From NCBI RefSeq assembly GCF_018881975.1, contig NZ_JACVPJ010000003.1, forward strand, positions 248,001 through 312,000: a stretch of 64,000 nucleotides of DNA, given 5' to 3'. Shown here one piece after another: positions 56,337-64,000 of the stretch. The stretch's first letter is position 1, and every line of letters begins with the position of its first letter. The notes under the pieces were generated by a model. That model saw only the letters and a program-made list of their open reading frames with translations, was not told where the DNA came from and ran no database searches. A program made the position numbers and the translations under genes. This DNA comes from Polynucleobacter sp. JS-Safj-400b-B2 (GTDB lineage: Bacteria; Pseudomonadota; Gammaproteobacteria; Burkholderiales; Burkholderiaceae).

Positions 56337-57257
56337 ATGTTTGAACTTCTCGGAATTACCCCTCAAGGGCTGGTGGCCCAGCTCTTGGTGGGGCTTATTA
56401 ATGGCTCGTTCTATGCCATATTGAGTTTGGGATTGGCCATTATTTTTGGCCTTCTCAACATCATTAATTTTGCACATGGTGCTCAATACACCATGGGTGC
56501 GTTTATTGCTTGGATTGGCTTAACTCAGATTAGCCAGTGGCTAGGCTTTCCTGATTTATCTATTAATTATTGGTTTGCATTAATTATTGTTCCGCTAGTG
56601 TTGGCGGGATTCGGTTTAATTCTTGAGCGTACTATGTTGCGCCGCCTGTATCACCTCGATCATTTGTATGGTTTATTGTTGACCTTCGGTCTAGCCCTAA
56701 TTATTGAAGGCATGTTCCGCCATTGGTATGGAATTTCTGGTGAAAGCTACCCTGCCCCTGAGTTATTGCAGGGAGCGATTCCTTTGGAGTCGCTCGGCAT
56801 CATCTTGCCAAAGTATCGCATCTGGGTTGTGGTCATTTCCATGACGGTATGTTTCTCAACTTGGTATGTCATTGAAAGAACGAAATTGGGTGCTTATTTG
56901 CGGGCTGGCACCGAAAATCCCAAATTGCTACAAGCCTTTGGTATCAATGTCCCGCTGATGATTTCTTTAGCCTACGCCTATGGCGTTGGGCTAGCAGGTT
57001 TTGCTGGTGTTTTAGCAGCCCCCATTTTCCAGGTGAACCCATTGATGGGTTCCAACCTCATCATTGTTGTTTTTGCTGTGGTGGTGATTGGCGGTATGGG
57101 CTCCATCATGGGCGCCATTTTGACTGGATTAGGATTGGGTCTTGTTGAGGGCCTTACCAAAGTCTTTTATCCAGAGGCTTCTGGCGTTGTGATTTTTGTG
57201 ATCATGGCAATTGTTTTGTTGATTCGTCCAGCCGGTTTATTTGGACGGGAGAAATAA
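56337..57257 (+). CDS. livH: ABC transporter permease LivH
   Basis: A 306-residue permease with about eight helices and the characteristic GLINGSFYAILSLGLAIIFGL...NFAHGAQYTMGAF start. The EAA-like loop GAYLRAGTENPKLLQAFGIN is present. Partner of LivM two bases downstream. Confidence 0.9.
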   Translation: MFELLGITPQGLVAQLLVGLINGSFYAILSLGLAIIFGLLNIINFAHGAQYTMGAFIAWIGLTQISQWLGFPDLSINYWFALIIVPLVLAGFGLILERTMLRRLYHLDHLYGLLLTFGLALIIEGMFRHWYGISGESYPAPELLQGAIPLESLGIILPKYRIWVVVISMTVCFSTWYVIERTKLGAYLRAGTENPKLLQAFGINVPLMISLAYAYGVGLAGFAGVLAAPIFQVNPLMGSNLIIVVFAVVVIGGMGSIMGAILTGLGLGLVEGLTKVFYPEASGVVIFVIMAIVLLIRPAGLFGREK

Positions 57258-57259
57258 AC

Positions 57260-58189
57260 ATGAATCCAAAAACAAAATTACTGTACTGCATCTTAATTCT
57301 GATTGCGCTGTTGTTGCCATTCCAGGATTTTATTTATCTTGTATTCGCAATGAAAGTGTTGTGTTTCGCTCTTTTTGCCTGCGCATTTAATCTACTACTT
57401 GGTTTTACGGGTCTATTGTCTTTTGGTCATGCCGCCTTCTTTGGAACCGCAGCTTATATTACAGCTTATTTTTGTAAAGAGGTTGGTTTATCCCCTGAGC
57501 TCGGCATTGTTCTCGGTATGCTTGGGTCGGGACTTCTTGGGTTCTTGATTGGCTCACTCGCCATTCGTAGGCAAGGTATTTATTTCGCAATGGTGACCCT
57601 GGCCCTGTCGCAAATGGTTTACTTCTTGGCTGTTCAATTGCCTTTTACTGGCGGGGAAGATGGAATTCAGGGTGTTCCTCGCGGCATGTTATTTGGTCTA
57701 ATCGACTTGAAAAATGACGTGGCGATGTATTGCTTTGTTTTGGCTGTTTTCTTATTTGGTTTTGCTGTGATCATGCGTGCAGTGCACTCTCCGTTCGGTC
57801 AGGTTCTGAAGGCAATCCGCGAAAACGAACCTCGAGCCATTTCTCTAGGCTACGATGTCGATCGATTTAAATTAATGTCTTTTGTAATTTCTGCCGCCCT
57901 TTCCGGGTTGGCTGGATCAATGAAGTCTCTGGTGTTCCAGTTGGCCACATTGACCGATGTTCATTGGCACATGTCAGGCGAGGTTGTGTTGATGACCTTG
58001 CTTGGTGGCATGGGAACCATACTTGGTCCTGTAGTAGGTGCCGGCATTGTTGTTGGTTTGCAAAACTATTTAGCAAACATTGGCTCTTGGAGTACGATTG
58101 CAACCGGATTCATTTTTGTGGTTTGTGTTTTAGCATTCCGTCGTGGCGTTGTTGGTGAGATTGCCGCGCACTTTAAAAACAAAAACTAA
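57260..58189 (+). CDS. livM: ABC transporter permease LivM
   Basis: A 309-residue permease: FNLLLGFTGLLSFGHAAFFG, then IRENEPRAISLGYDVDRFKL (cytosolic coupling loop) and MSGEVVLMTLLGGMGTILGP. Completes the LivGF-binding protein-LivHM importer. The operon order G-F-J-H-M is unusual relative to E. coli but common in Burkholderiales. Confidence 0.9.
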   Translation: MNPKTKLLYCILILIALLLPFQDFIYLVFAMKVLCFALFACAFNLLLGFTGLLSFGHAAFFGTAAYITAYFCKEVGLSPELGIVLGMLGSGLLGFLIGSLAIRRQGIYFAMVTLALSQMVYFLAVQLPFTGGEDGIQGVPRGMLFGLIDLKNDVAMYCFVLAVFLFGFAVIMRAVHSPFGQVLKAIRENEPRAISLGYDVDRFKLMSFVISAALSGLAGSMKSLVFQLATLTDVHWHMSGEVVLMTLLGGMGTILGPVVGAGIVVGLQNYLANIGSWSTIATGFIFVVCVLAFRRGVVGEIAAHFKNKN

Positions 58190-58271
58190 GTTTTTACTTT
58201 TCCTTTTATTATTTGATTTTTAGTGCGGCGCTATTAATTGCGCCGCACCCATTTAATTAAAAGAGACTCTC

Positions 58272-59048
58272 ATCGAATTTTCAATTTTCATATGGCCGCT
58301 GCTTTTGGCAACGGCTTTCTTTGCGGGTTTGGTGGATGCAGTGGCTGGCGGCGGCGGCTTGATTCAAGTGCCAGCTTTGTTTGCCGCGTATCCCGAGGCG
58401 CCCCCAGCAACCCTTCTTTCAACAAATAAAGTTTCCGCAGTTGGTGGAACTTTAAATGCCGCCAGAAAATATTTGCGGCACGTGTCATTGCCATGGGCAA
58501 TTGTTTTGCCAGCAATAATCGCCGGCTTTATTGGCTCTCTCATGGGCGCTAATGCAGTTAGTAATTTTCCTGCGGAGCCTTTACGTAAGGCACTGCCATT
58601 TGTCTTGCTATTTCTTTTGTTGTACACCTGGTTTCAGCCGTCGCTAGGAGAGGCGCATGCGCCAAAAATTCTTGGGCGCTTTCAACGGGCGAAAGGTGTG
58701 GTTCTTGGTTTAACCATCGGCTTTTATGATGGTTTTTTTGGCCCAGGGACTGGAAGCTTCTTATTGTTTGGGTTTGTGCGTTTTTTTGGTTTTGATTTCT
58801 TGCATGCATCAGCGGCAACAAAATTAGTAAACGTGGCAACCAATTTGGCAGCTATTTTGATGTTAGCTAGTCTTGGACAAATTAATTGGACTTTGGGAAT
58901 TGCAATGATGATTGCGAATATTGCTGGGAGTCAATTCGGTAGTCGACTTGCGATTAAACATGGCAGTGGTTTTGTAAGAAAAGCCTTTTTAGTTATTGTG
59001 AGTATGCTGATATTGAAATCAGCCTGGAATGCTTATTTCTCCAATTAA
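58272..59048 (+). CDS. TauE/SafE-family exporter, unusual start
   Basis: A membrane protein with about eight helices; N-terminal FAGLVDAVAGGGGLIQVPAL and the repeated GFYDGFFGPGTGSFLLFGF are strong TauE/SafE markers. The first usual start is TTG 58305, which cuts the first helix. The frame is open to a TAA at 58254, and AUC at 58272 would begin MEFSIFIWPLLLATAFF with an AAGAG seven bases before it. Either an AUC start, a base error, or TTG 58305 is used. Anion substrate unknown. Confidence 0.8.
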   Translation: MEFSIFIWPLLLATAFFAGLVDAVAGGGGLIQVPALFAAYPEAPPATLLSTNKVSAVGGTLNAARKYLRHVSLPWAIVLPAIIAGFIGSLMGANAVSNFPAEPLRKALPFVLLFLLLYTWFQPSLGEAHAPKILGRFQRAKGVVLGLTIGFYDGFFGPGTGSFLLFGFVRFFGFDFLHASAATKLVNVATNLAAILMLASLGQINWTLGIAMMIANIAGSQFGSRLAIKHGSGFVRKAFLVIVSMLILKSAWNAYFSN

Positions 59049-59099
59049 ATCAATTACTTAGAAATACTACATTTATTTCCTAGTTATTTTGATGAGTTT

Positions 59100-59115
59100 T
59101 GTTTCACGTGAAACA
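59100..59115. promoter_or_regulatory. parS site 1
   Basis: TGTTTCACGTGAAACA matches the chromosomal parS consensus exactly, 40 bp upstream of mnmG and 3.4 kb from parB. ParB would load here to spread and organise the origin region. Confidence 0.95.
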
Positions 59116-59154
59116 AACAAAATGCTATGATCATCGCCCTATCTAAGGCAAATC

Positions 59155-61077
59155 ATGCGTTATTCCAAAAGTTTCGATGTCATCGTAGTTGGCGGCGGTC
59201 ACGCTGGGACTGAAGCCGCCCTTGCATCCGCACGCATGGGTTGCGATACCTTGTTAATTACTCATAGCATTGAAAATCTTGGAGCTATGAGTTGTAATCC
59301 TTCTATTGGCGGGATTGGCAAAGGGCATTTAGTCAAAGAAATTGACGCAATGGGTGGTGCAATGGCGGCCGCTACAGATGAGGCTGGCATTCAGTTCAGA
59401 ATCCTCAATTCCAGTAAGGGTCCCGCTGTTCGAGCCACTCGCGCTCAGGGTGACCGAGTTTTATATAAGGCAGCCATTCGCCGTCGCCTAGAAAATCAGC
59501 CTAATTTGAGCCTCTTTCAGGCTGCAGTTGATGATTTATTGGTTAAGGGTGATGAGATCCGGGGTGTGGTGACGCAAATGGGCTTGGAGTTCATGGCCAA
59601 AAAGGTCGTGCTCACGGTTGGCACTTTCTTGGATGGAAAAATCCACGTTGGATTAAATAACTATTCCGGTGGGCGTGCTGGAGATCCTGCCGCAGTTTCC
59701 TTATCAGCTAGATTAAAAGAATTGAAGCTTCCGCAGGGAAGATTGAAGACTGGTACCCCACCTCGCATTGATGGTCGAACAATCGACTTTTCAGTCATGC
59801 TTGAGCAGCCTGGAGACTTAGATCCAGTGCCAGTATTTTCTTATTTGGGGCGCCCAGAGCAGCACCCGAAGCAGCTTCCTTGCTGGATTTCTCATACAAA
59901 CGAAAAGACTCACGACATTATTCGGGGTGGCTTGGACCGTTCACCGATGTATACGGGCGTTATTGGGGGTGTTGGCCCCCGCTACTGCCCTTCTATTGAA
60001 GATAAGATTCATCGTTTTGCCTCCAGAAACAGTCACCAGATCTTCTTAGAGCCAGAAGGCCTAACGACTAATGAGTTTTACCCCAATGGGATCTCTACCA
60101 GCCTGCCTTTTGATGTTCAGTGGGACCTGGTTCGCAGTATTCGTGGCATGGAGTCGGCAGTAATTGTCCGCCCTGGCTACGCGATTGAGTATGACTTCTT
60201 TGATCCACGTCAGCTCCGACACAGCCTAGAGACAAGGGTTATCGGCGGACTTTACTTTGCAGGCCAGATTAATGGCACAACGGGCTATGAAGAAGCTGCT
60301 GCTCAGGGCATGCTGGCCGGTATTAATGCTGGATTGGCAGCTAAAGGAAGAGAGCCTTGGTTACCAAAGCGCAGTGAGTCCTACATTGGTGTTTTAGTTG
60401 ATGACTTGATAACCCGAGGCGTTCAGGAGCCGTACCGTATGTTTACCAGCCGGGCCGAGTATCGTTTGAGCCTGCGCGAAGATAACGCAGATATGCGCTT
60501 AACCACCATTGGTCGAGAGCTTGGTTTGGTGGACGACTATCGTTGGGAAGTGTTTTGCAGAAAACAGGAGGCTGTTTCACGTGAAACATCTCGTTTGCAG
60601 AATATATGGATTGGGCCAAAACATGAGGCTGCTCCCCTGGTTTCCCAGTTATTGGGCCAGGACCTATCCCATGAATGCAGCTTAACCGAGTTATTGAGGC
60701 GCCCTGGCATTGCTTATGAGGCAATAACGGCTTTAGGTGATGGAATGTGGGCCCCAGAAACCCTGGATGATGATCTTGGTTTGGCTGCTCAAATTAGCGA
60801 CCAAGTAGAGATTTCCGTTAAATACCAAGGCTATATCGACCGTCAGGCGACAGAAATTGCTCGTCAAGAACACAATGAGTCTTTTCCTTTGCCTGAGACA
60901 CTAGATTATTCGCTGGTTGTTGGTTTATCTAAAGAGGTTCAACAAAAGCTCAATTTGCATAAACCTGAAACATTAGGACAGGCTGGTCGTATTTCCGGCG
61001 TTACTCCTGCAGCCCTTTCCCTCTTGTTGGTGCACCTTAAAAAAGGCTTGGGCCGCACCCAAGAAGCGCATGAGTGA
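59155..61077 (+). CDS. mnmG: tRNA uridine-5-carboxymethylaminomethyl enzyme MnmG
   Basis: A 640-residue FAD protein: [15 protein letters not shown] (FAD), [20 protein letters not shown], and [21 protein letters not shown]. It partners MnmE at 43.4-44.8 kb to modify wobble U34 of tRNAs. A perfect parS site lies within the coding region (60573-60588). Confidence 0.97.
   Translation: MRYSKSFDVIVVGGGHAGTEAALASARMGCDTLLITHSIENLGAMSCNPSIGGIGKGHLVKEIDAMGGAMAAATDEAGIQFRILNSSKGPAVRATRAQGDRVLYKAAIRRRLENQPNLSLFQAAVDDLLVKGDEIRGVVTQMGLEFMAKKVVLTVGTFLDGKIHVGLNNYSGGRAGDPAAVSLSARLKELKLPQGRLKTGTPPRIDGRTIDFSVMLEQPGDLDPVPVFSYLGRPEQHPKQLPCWISHTNEKTHDIIRGGLDRSPMYTGVIGGVGPRYCPSIEDKIHRFASRNSHQIFLEPEGLTTNEFYPNGISTSLPFDVQWDLVRSIRGMESAVIVRPGYAIEYDFFDPRQLRHSLETRVIGGLYFAGQINGTTGYEEAAAQGMLAGINAGLAAKGREPWLPKRSESYIGVLVDDLITRGVQEPYRMFTSRAEYRLSLREDNADMRLTTIGRELGLVDDYRWEVFCRKQEAVSRETSRLQNIWIGPKHEAAPLVSQLLGQDLSHECSLTELLRRPGIAYEAITALGDGMWAPETLDDDLGLAAQISDQVEISVKYQGYIDRQATEIARQEHNESFPLPETLDYSLVVGLSKEVQQKLNLHKPETLGQAGRISGVTPAALSLLLVHLKKGLGRTQEAHE
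60573..60588. promoter_or_regulatory. mnmG: parS site 2 inside mnmG
   Basis: A second TGTTTCACGTGAAACA, identical to site 1, located within the mnmG frame where it encodes VSRET-type residues. The protein tolerates it at a non-catalytic region. Two sites 1.47 kb apart. Confidence 0.95.
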
Positions 61078-61744
61078 AGGGTTGCTCGCCTTAGGAATTG
61101 AGGAGCTTGGCCTCGAACTAAGTACGACCAATATTGCTGATTTAGAGTTATTTTTGCAGGAAATGGGGCGCTGGAATCAGGTTCATAATCTCACAGCAAT
61201 TGAGGGTGAAAGAGACTCTATTAAGCTACATCTAATTGATTCCATTGCAGTTTTACCGGTACTACGGCAATTTCTGAAGGGCCCCTCACCCAAGATTGCA
61301 GACCTTGGTTCTGGTGGTGGGTTGCCGGCCATTCCGATTGCTATCGTTCAGTCAGAGTGGCGTCTTTCATTGATTGAGGCCATTCGCAAAAAGACTGCAT
61401 TCTTGCAGCATGTACGCGGTAAGCTAAAGCTTAAAAACATTGAAGTACTTTGTGAACGAGTAGAAGATGCTGCAGTGCAACAACCAGCGCAATTTGATGC
61501 AGTGATTTCTCGTGCATTTACTAATCTTGCACGTTTTTTAGAGTTGTCTTTGCCATTCTTGAAACCAGAAGGCCTGGTATTCGCAATGAAGTCCAAGCGT
61601 GCTGATGACGAAATGAAGGATGTTTGTATGGACGATTGGCGCCTAGTGGCTGATGAACCCCTTCATATACCTAATCTAGCGGTAGAGCGGCGCCTTTTGG
61701 TGCTGTCCCCCGTGAGAAAATCCACCTCCACCCCCTTAAGTTAA
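61070..61744 (+). CDS. rsmG: 16S rRNA (guanine-527-N7) methyltransferase
   Basis: A 224-residue SAM enzyme. NQVHNLTAI near residue 40 and the SAM loop [17 protein letters not shown] are typical; the RAF motif in [13 protein letters not shown] follows. It methylates G527 of 16S rRNA. The start overlaps the mnmG stop by 8 bp. Confidence 0.95.
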   Translation: MSEGLLALGIEELGLELSTTNIADLELFLQEMGRWNQVHNLTAIEGERDSIKLHLIDSIAVLPVLRQFLKGPSPKIADLGSGGGLPAIPIAIVQSEWRLSLIEAIRKKTAFLQHVRGKLKLKNIEVLCERVEDAAVQQPAQFDAVISRAFTNLARFLELSLPFLKPEGLVFAMKSKRADDEMKDVCMDDWRLVADEPLHIPNLAVERRLLVLSPVRKSTSTPLS

Positions 61745-61758
61745 ATCAAAAAGTAGCC

Positions 61759-62529
61759 ATGGCCAAAATTTTCTGTATCGCAAATCAAAAAGGTGGTGTT
61801 GGTAAGACCACTACCGCTATTAATTTGGCAGCGGGTTTGGCTGGACTGAAACAGCGCGTTTTACTAGTAGACCTAGATCCCCAGGGCAATGCCACCATGG
61901 GCTCTGGCGTAGAAAAAGCAGATCTGAATAGTAGCGTTTATCAAGTGCTTATTGGTTTAGCTTCGGTAAAAGATTGTGCGCAACGTTGCGAAAGTTCTGG
62001 ATACGATGTGTTGCCCGCAAATCGCGATTTAGCTGGAGCAGAAATTGAGTTGGTTGACATCGATGCGCGCGAATCTCGCTTGAAAGATGCGCTCGCACAA
62101 GTTGCCAATGATTACGATTTTATTTTGATTGATTGTCCGCCGGCATTGTCATTACTAACGCTTAACGGATTGTGTGCAGCAAATGGCGTGATTGTTCCAA
62201 TGCAATGTGAATACTTTGCGCTGGAAGGTTTATCTGATTTGGTAAACACCATCAAACAAGTGCACGCAAATTTAAATCCGGATTTGGTCATTATTGGTTT
62301 GTTGCGCGTTATGTTTGATCCGCGCATGACTTTGCAGCAGCAGGTTTCTGATCAGTTGCTTGAGCACTTCGGCGATAAAGTATTTAAGACCATTATTCCG
62401 CGCAATGTACGACTTGCTGAGGCCCCTTCTTATGGGCTTCCAGGCGTAGCTTTTGATAAATCATCCCGTGGCGCAAAAGCCTATTTAGAGTTTGGCGCCG
62501 AGATGGTTGAGCGCATAAAACATATGTAA
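61759..62529 (+). CDS. parA: Chromosome-partitioning ATPase ParA (Soj)
   Basis: A 256-residue Walker-type ATPase with deviant Walker A QKGGVGKTTTAINLA, switch region LLVDLDPQGNATM and Walker B FILIDCPPAL. No N-terminal helix-turn-helix, so chromosomal type Ib-like. Works with ParB and the two parS sites upstream. Confidence 0.96.
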   Translation: MAKIFCIANQKGGVGKTTTAINLAAGLAGLKQRVLLVDLDPQGNATMGSGVEKADLNSSVYQVLIGLASVKDCAQRCESSGYDVLPANRDLAGAEIELVDIDARESRLKDALAQVANDYDFILIDCPPALSLLTLNGLCAANGVIVPMQCEYFALEGLSDLVNTIKQVHANLNPDLVIIGLLRVMFDPRMTLQQQVSDQLLEHFGDKVFKTIIPRNVRLAEAPSYGLPGVAFDKSSRGAKAYLEFGAEMVERIKHM

Positions 62530-62552
62530 TTTGCAGAAAGAAAATAAAGATC

Positions 62553-63443
62553 ATGGTTGTTATTAAGAAAAAAGGTTTAGGTAGGGGCCTTGAAGCTTTG
62601 CTTGGAGAAAAGACTCAGCAAGTAAGTCCGTCTACAGATATCAATCGTTTGCCGCTAACTGCTTTGCAAGCAGGCAAATATCAGCCGCGTCAAAAAATGG
62701 AGGCGGGTGCATTACAAGAGTTGGCAGAAAGCATTCGCGAGCAAGGTGTTATGCAGCCTTTGTTGGTGCGCTTGGTCGCCCCTGGTAAGTATGAAATTAT
62801 TGCGGGCGAGCGACGTTTTCGTGCAGCAACTATTGCGGGTTTAAAAGAAGTTCCAGTTTTGGTTTCGGGTGCCGATGATCAGGCTGCTGCTGCAATGGCT
62901 TTGGTAGAGAACATGCAGCGTGAGGATTTAAATCCTCTCGAAGAGTCCCAAGGATTAGCCAGATTGATTGAGGAGTTTGGTTTTACGCACGAACAGGCAG
63001 CAAAGGCAGTAGGCAAGTCTCGCAGCGCTATTACCAACTTATTGCGTCTTGCCCAGCTGGCAAAGCCAGTGCAAGCCATGTTATTGGCCGGTGATATTGA
63101 TATGGGCCATGCTCGCGCGCTTTTGCCGCTACCAGGTGCCAGCCAGGTGGCTTTGGCCCAAAAAATCTCTGCGCAGGGTTTGTCAGTTCGCGAAGCAGAG
63201 CGAATGACAGCCGCATTGGTAATTGCGGGAGGTCAAATTGGGGATAAAAAGTCTAAAAATAAGCCTGGCAAATCTTCGCAAAGTGCCGATCCAGACATGC
63301 AGCGTTTGACGCAAGAAATTGCAGATTTGATTGGTCTAAGCACAGAATTCAAGCTTAAAGGCAAGGGTGGAGAGCTCAGACTTCGGTTCAGTCAATTCGA
63401 TGAATTAGATTCCCTATTAAAAAAATTGGGTATTGAGTCCTAA
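62553..63443 (+). CDS. parB: Chromosome-partitioning protein ParB (Spo0J)
   Basis: A 296-residue protein: N-terminal basic start [13 protein letters not shown], the CTPase/box II motif AGERRFRAA, helix-turn-helix ([23 protein letters not shown]), and a C-terminal dimerisation region after a Lys/Ser-rich linker. Binds parS and CTP. 24-bp gap after parA. Confidence 0.96.
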   Translation: MVVIKKKGLGRGLEALLGEKTQQVSPSTDINRLPLTALQAGKYQPRQKMEAGALQELAESIREQGVMQPLLVRLVAPGKYEIIAGERRFRAATIAGLKEVPVLVSGADDQAAAAMALVENMQREDLNPLEESQGLARLIEEFGFTHEQAAKAVGKSRSAITNLLRLAQLAKPVQAMLLAGDIDMGHARALLPLPGASQVALAQKISAQGLSVREAERMTAALVIAGGQIGDKKSKNKPGKSSQSADPDMQRLTQEIADLIGLSTEFKLKGKGGELRLRFSQFDELDSLLKKLGIES

Positions 63444-63471
63444 ATTAGGTCGAAAAATGTCCCCAAATCCT

Positions 63472-63500
63472 TTGACATATTGCACTGCACACACTAAACT
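63472..63500 (+). promoter_or_regulatory. Promoter of the atp operon
   Basis: TTGACA (63472-63477), 17-bp spacer, TAAACT (63495-63500), just after parB and 13 bp before the atpI start, so the leader is very short. Confidence 0.75.
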
Positions 63501-63512
63501 TTCGGGGCTAAA

Positions 63513-64000
63513 TTGATTCCTCAAAAAAATCAATTTTCCGAAGTAGATGAGTGGGATGAGCCCGAAGAAGTTATCCGGGTTTACAGCAAAGAGGAAATTG
63601 TTGCGCTGCGGCAAAGCGATGCAACAAAGTACCGAGCCCTTTCACCGTGGAAAATTATTTTGGCCCAAGTGCTTGTTACCGCTATCAGCATGGTGTTTTG
63701 GTCATTTTTTGGGGAGTCCGTAAGGGTAAGCGTTTATACTCAGTCGGCCTTTTTAGGCGGTTTAATTAGCGTCTTGCCTACAACCTTGTTCTTAATTAGG
63801 TTGGAGTTAGCAAAGAAATCGCAAAGATTGAATCCGGGAAGATTTTTAGCTGCATTGGTTTCTGGCGAATTTATCAAAATCGTTGCGACCTTGATGTTGT
63901 TTGTAGGGATTGCGTATTACGTCCCAGGCGTGCTTTGGGTCCCATTGTTGGTGACTTATCTGCTTGTTTTGAAGTGCGTATGGCTAGCGTGGTTGTGGCG
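63513..64000 (+). CDS. atpI: ATP synthase subunit I (AtpI), cut by window end
   Basis: An open frame from TTG 63513 to the window edge. After an acidic hydrophilic N-terminus (about 45 residues) come four hydrophobic segments, with LSPWKIILAQVLVTAISMVF opening the first and LPTTLFLIRL the second, typical of AtpI-type proteins that help assemble the c-ring. The gene order parA-parB-atpI is the normal start of the ATP synthase operon in Burkholderiales. No ATG or GTG in frame precedes it. Confidence 0.85.
   Translation, partial: MIPQKNQFSEVDEWDEPEEVIRVYSKEEIVALRQSDATKYRALSPWKIILAQVLVTAISMVFWSFFGESVRVSVYTQSAFLGGLISVLPTTLFLIRLELAKKSQRLNPGRFLAALVSGEFIKIVATLMLFVGIAYYVPGVLWVPLLVTYLLVLKCVWLAWLW

Overview
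The window looks like the replication-origin region of a small-genome betaproteobacterium in the Burkholderiaceae, most likely Polynucleobacter or a close relative. This rests on gene order and protein character: the blocks rpmH-rnpA-yidD-yidC-mnmE and dnaA-dnaN-gyrB, a DUF3717 gene, mnmG-rsmG-parA-parB-atpI, an ntrY-ntrX pair whose regulator lacks an AAA+ domain, GTP-type PEP carboxykinase, and modest GC content. No database search was possible, so the genus is inference.

Layout. 0-16.3 kb is mixed housekeeping: a lipid A acyltransferase, a metallophosphatase, a Ser/Thr kinase fused to a universal-stress domain, the dicarboxylate carrier dctA (N-terminal frame broken), an RluB/RluF-type pseudouridine synthase, release factor 3 (no ordinary start codon), small lipoproteins, transporters, redox enzymes and katG. 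16.3-29.3 kb is a strikingly modular accessory region ending at an intact tRNA-Phe gene. Nearly every gene or small operon there lies on the minus strand and ends in a copy of the tRNA-Phe 3' end plus the tRNA's own terminator hairpin. Modules include a TPR protein, a tautomerase, a lipoprotein, a glycosyltransferase, a BLUF photoreceptor, a BrnT/BrnA toxin-antitoxin pair, cytochrome bd oxidase, YeeE/YedE sulfur transporters, a heavy-metal-binding protein, a Crp/Fnr regulator, DUF1003 and a carotenoid-biosynthesis-like membrane protein. 29.4-43.4 kb is core: ntrXY, DUF4390, rsmB, htpX, fmt, def, dprA, a type IA topoisomerase, an MnmC-like oxidoreductase and pckG. 43.4-64 kb is the origin region. 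Genes left of about 47.3 kb run leftward and genes right of it run rightward, as expected for divergent replication. DnaA boxes lie upstream of dnaA and between dnaA and dnaN, and two perfect parS sites lie at and inside mnmG, just before parAB.

The most unusual content is the 13-kb tRNA-Phe-bounded array. A core of about 26 nt is repeated with different flanking arms. Copies grow more decayed with distance from the tRNA (about 25-26/26 matches near it, about 18-19/26 at the far end, mostly G:C to A:T changes). This fits serial insertion of small gene units at the tRNA 3' end. No recombinase gene is visible in the window. A second family of short GTC(G/C)...(G/C)GAC palindromes marks module borders inside the largest block.

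Functionally, that largest block (cytochrome bd, sulfur-compound transport, thiol/metal proteins, Crp/Fnr regulator with FNR-like boxes) reads as a low-oxygen or redox/sulfur adaptation unit. The origin block supplies replication initiation, clamp, gyrase, segregation, tRNA U34 modification and membrane protein insertion.
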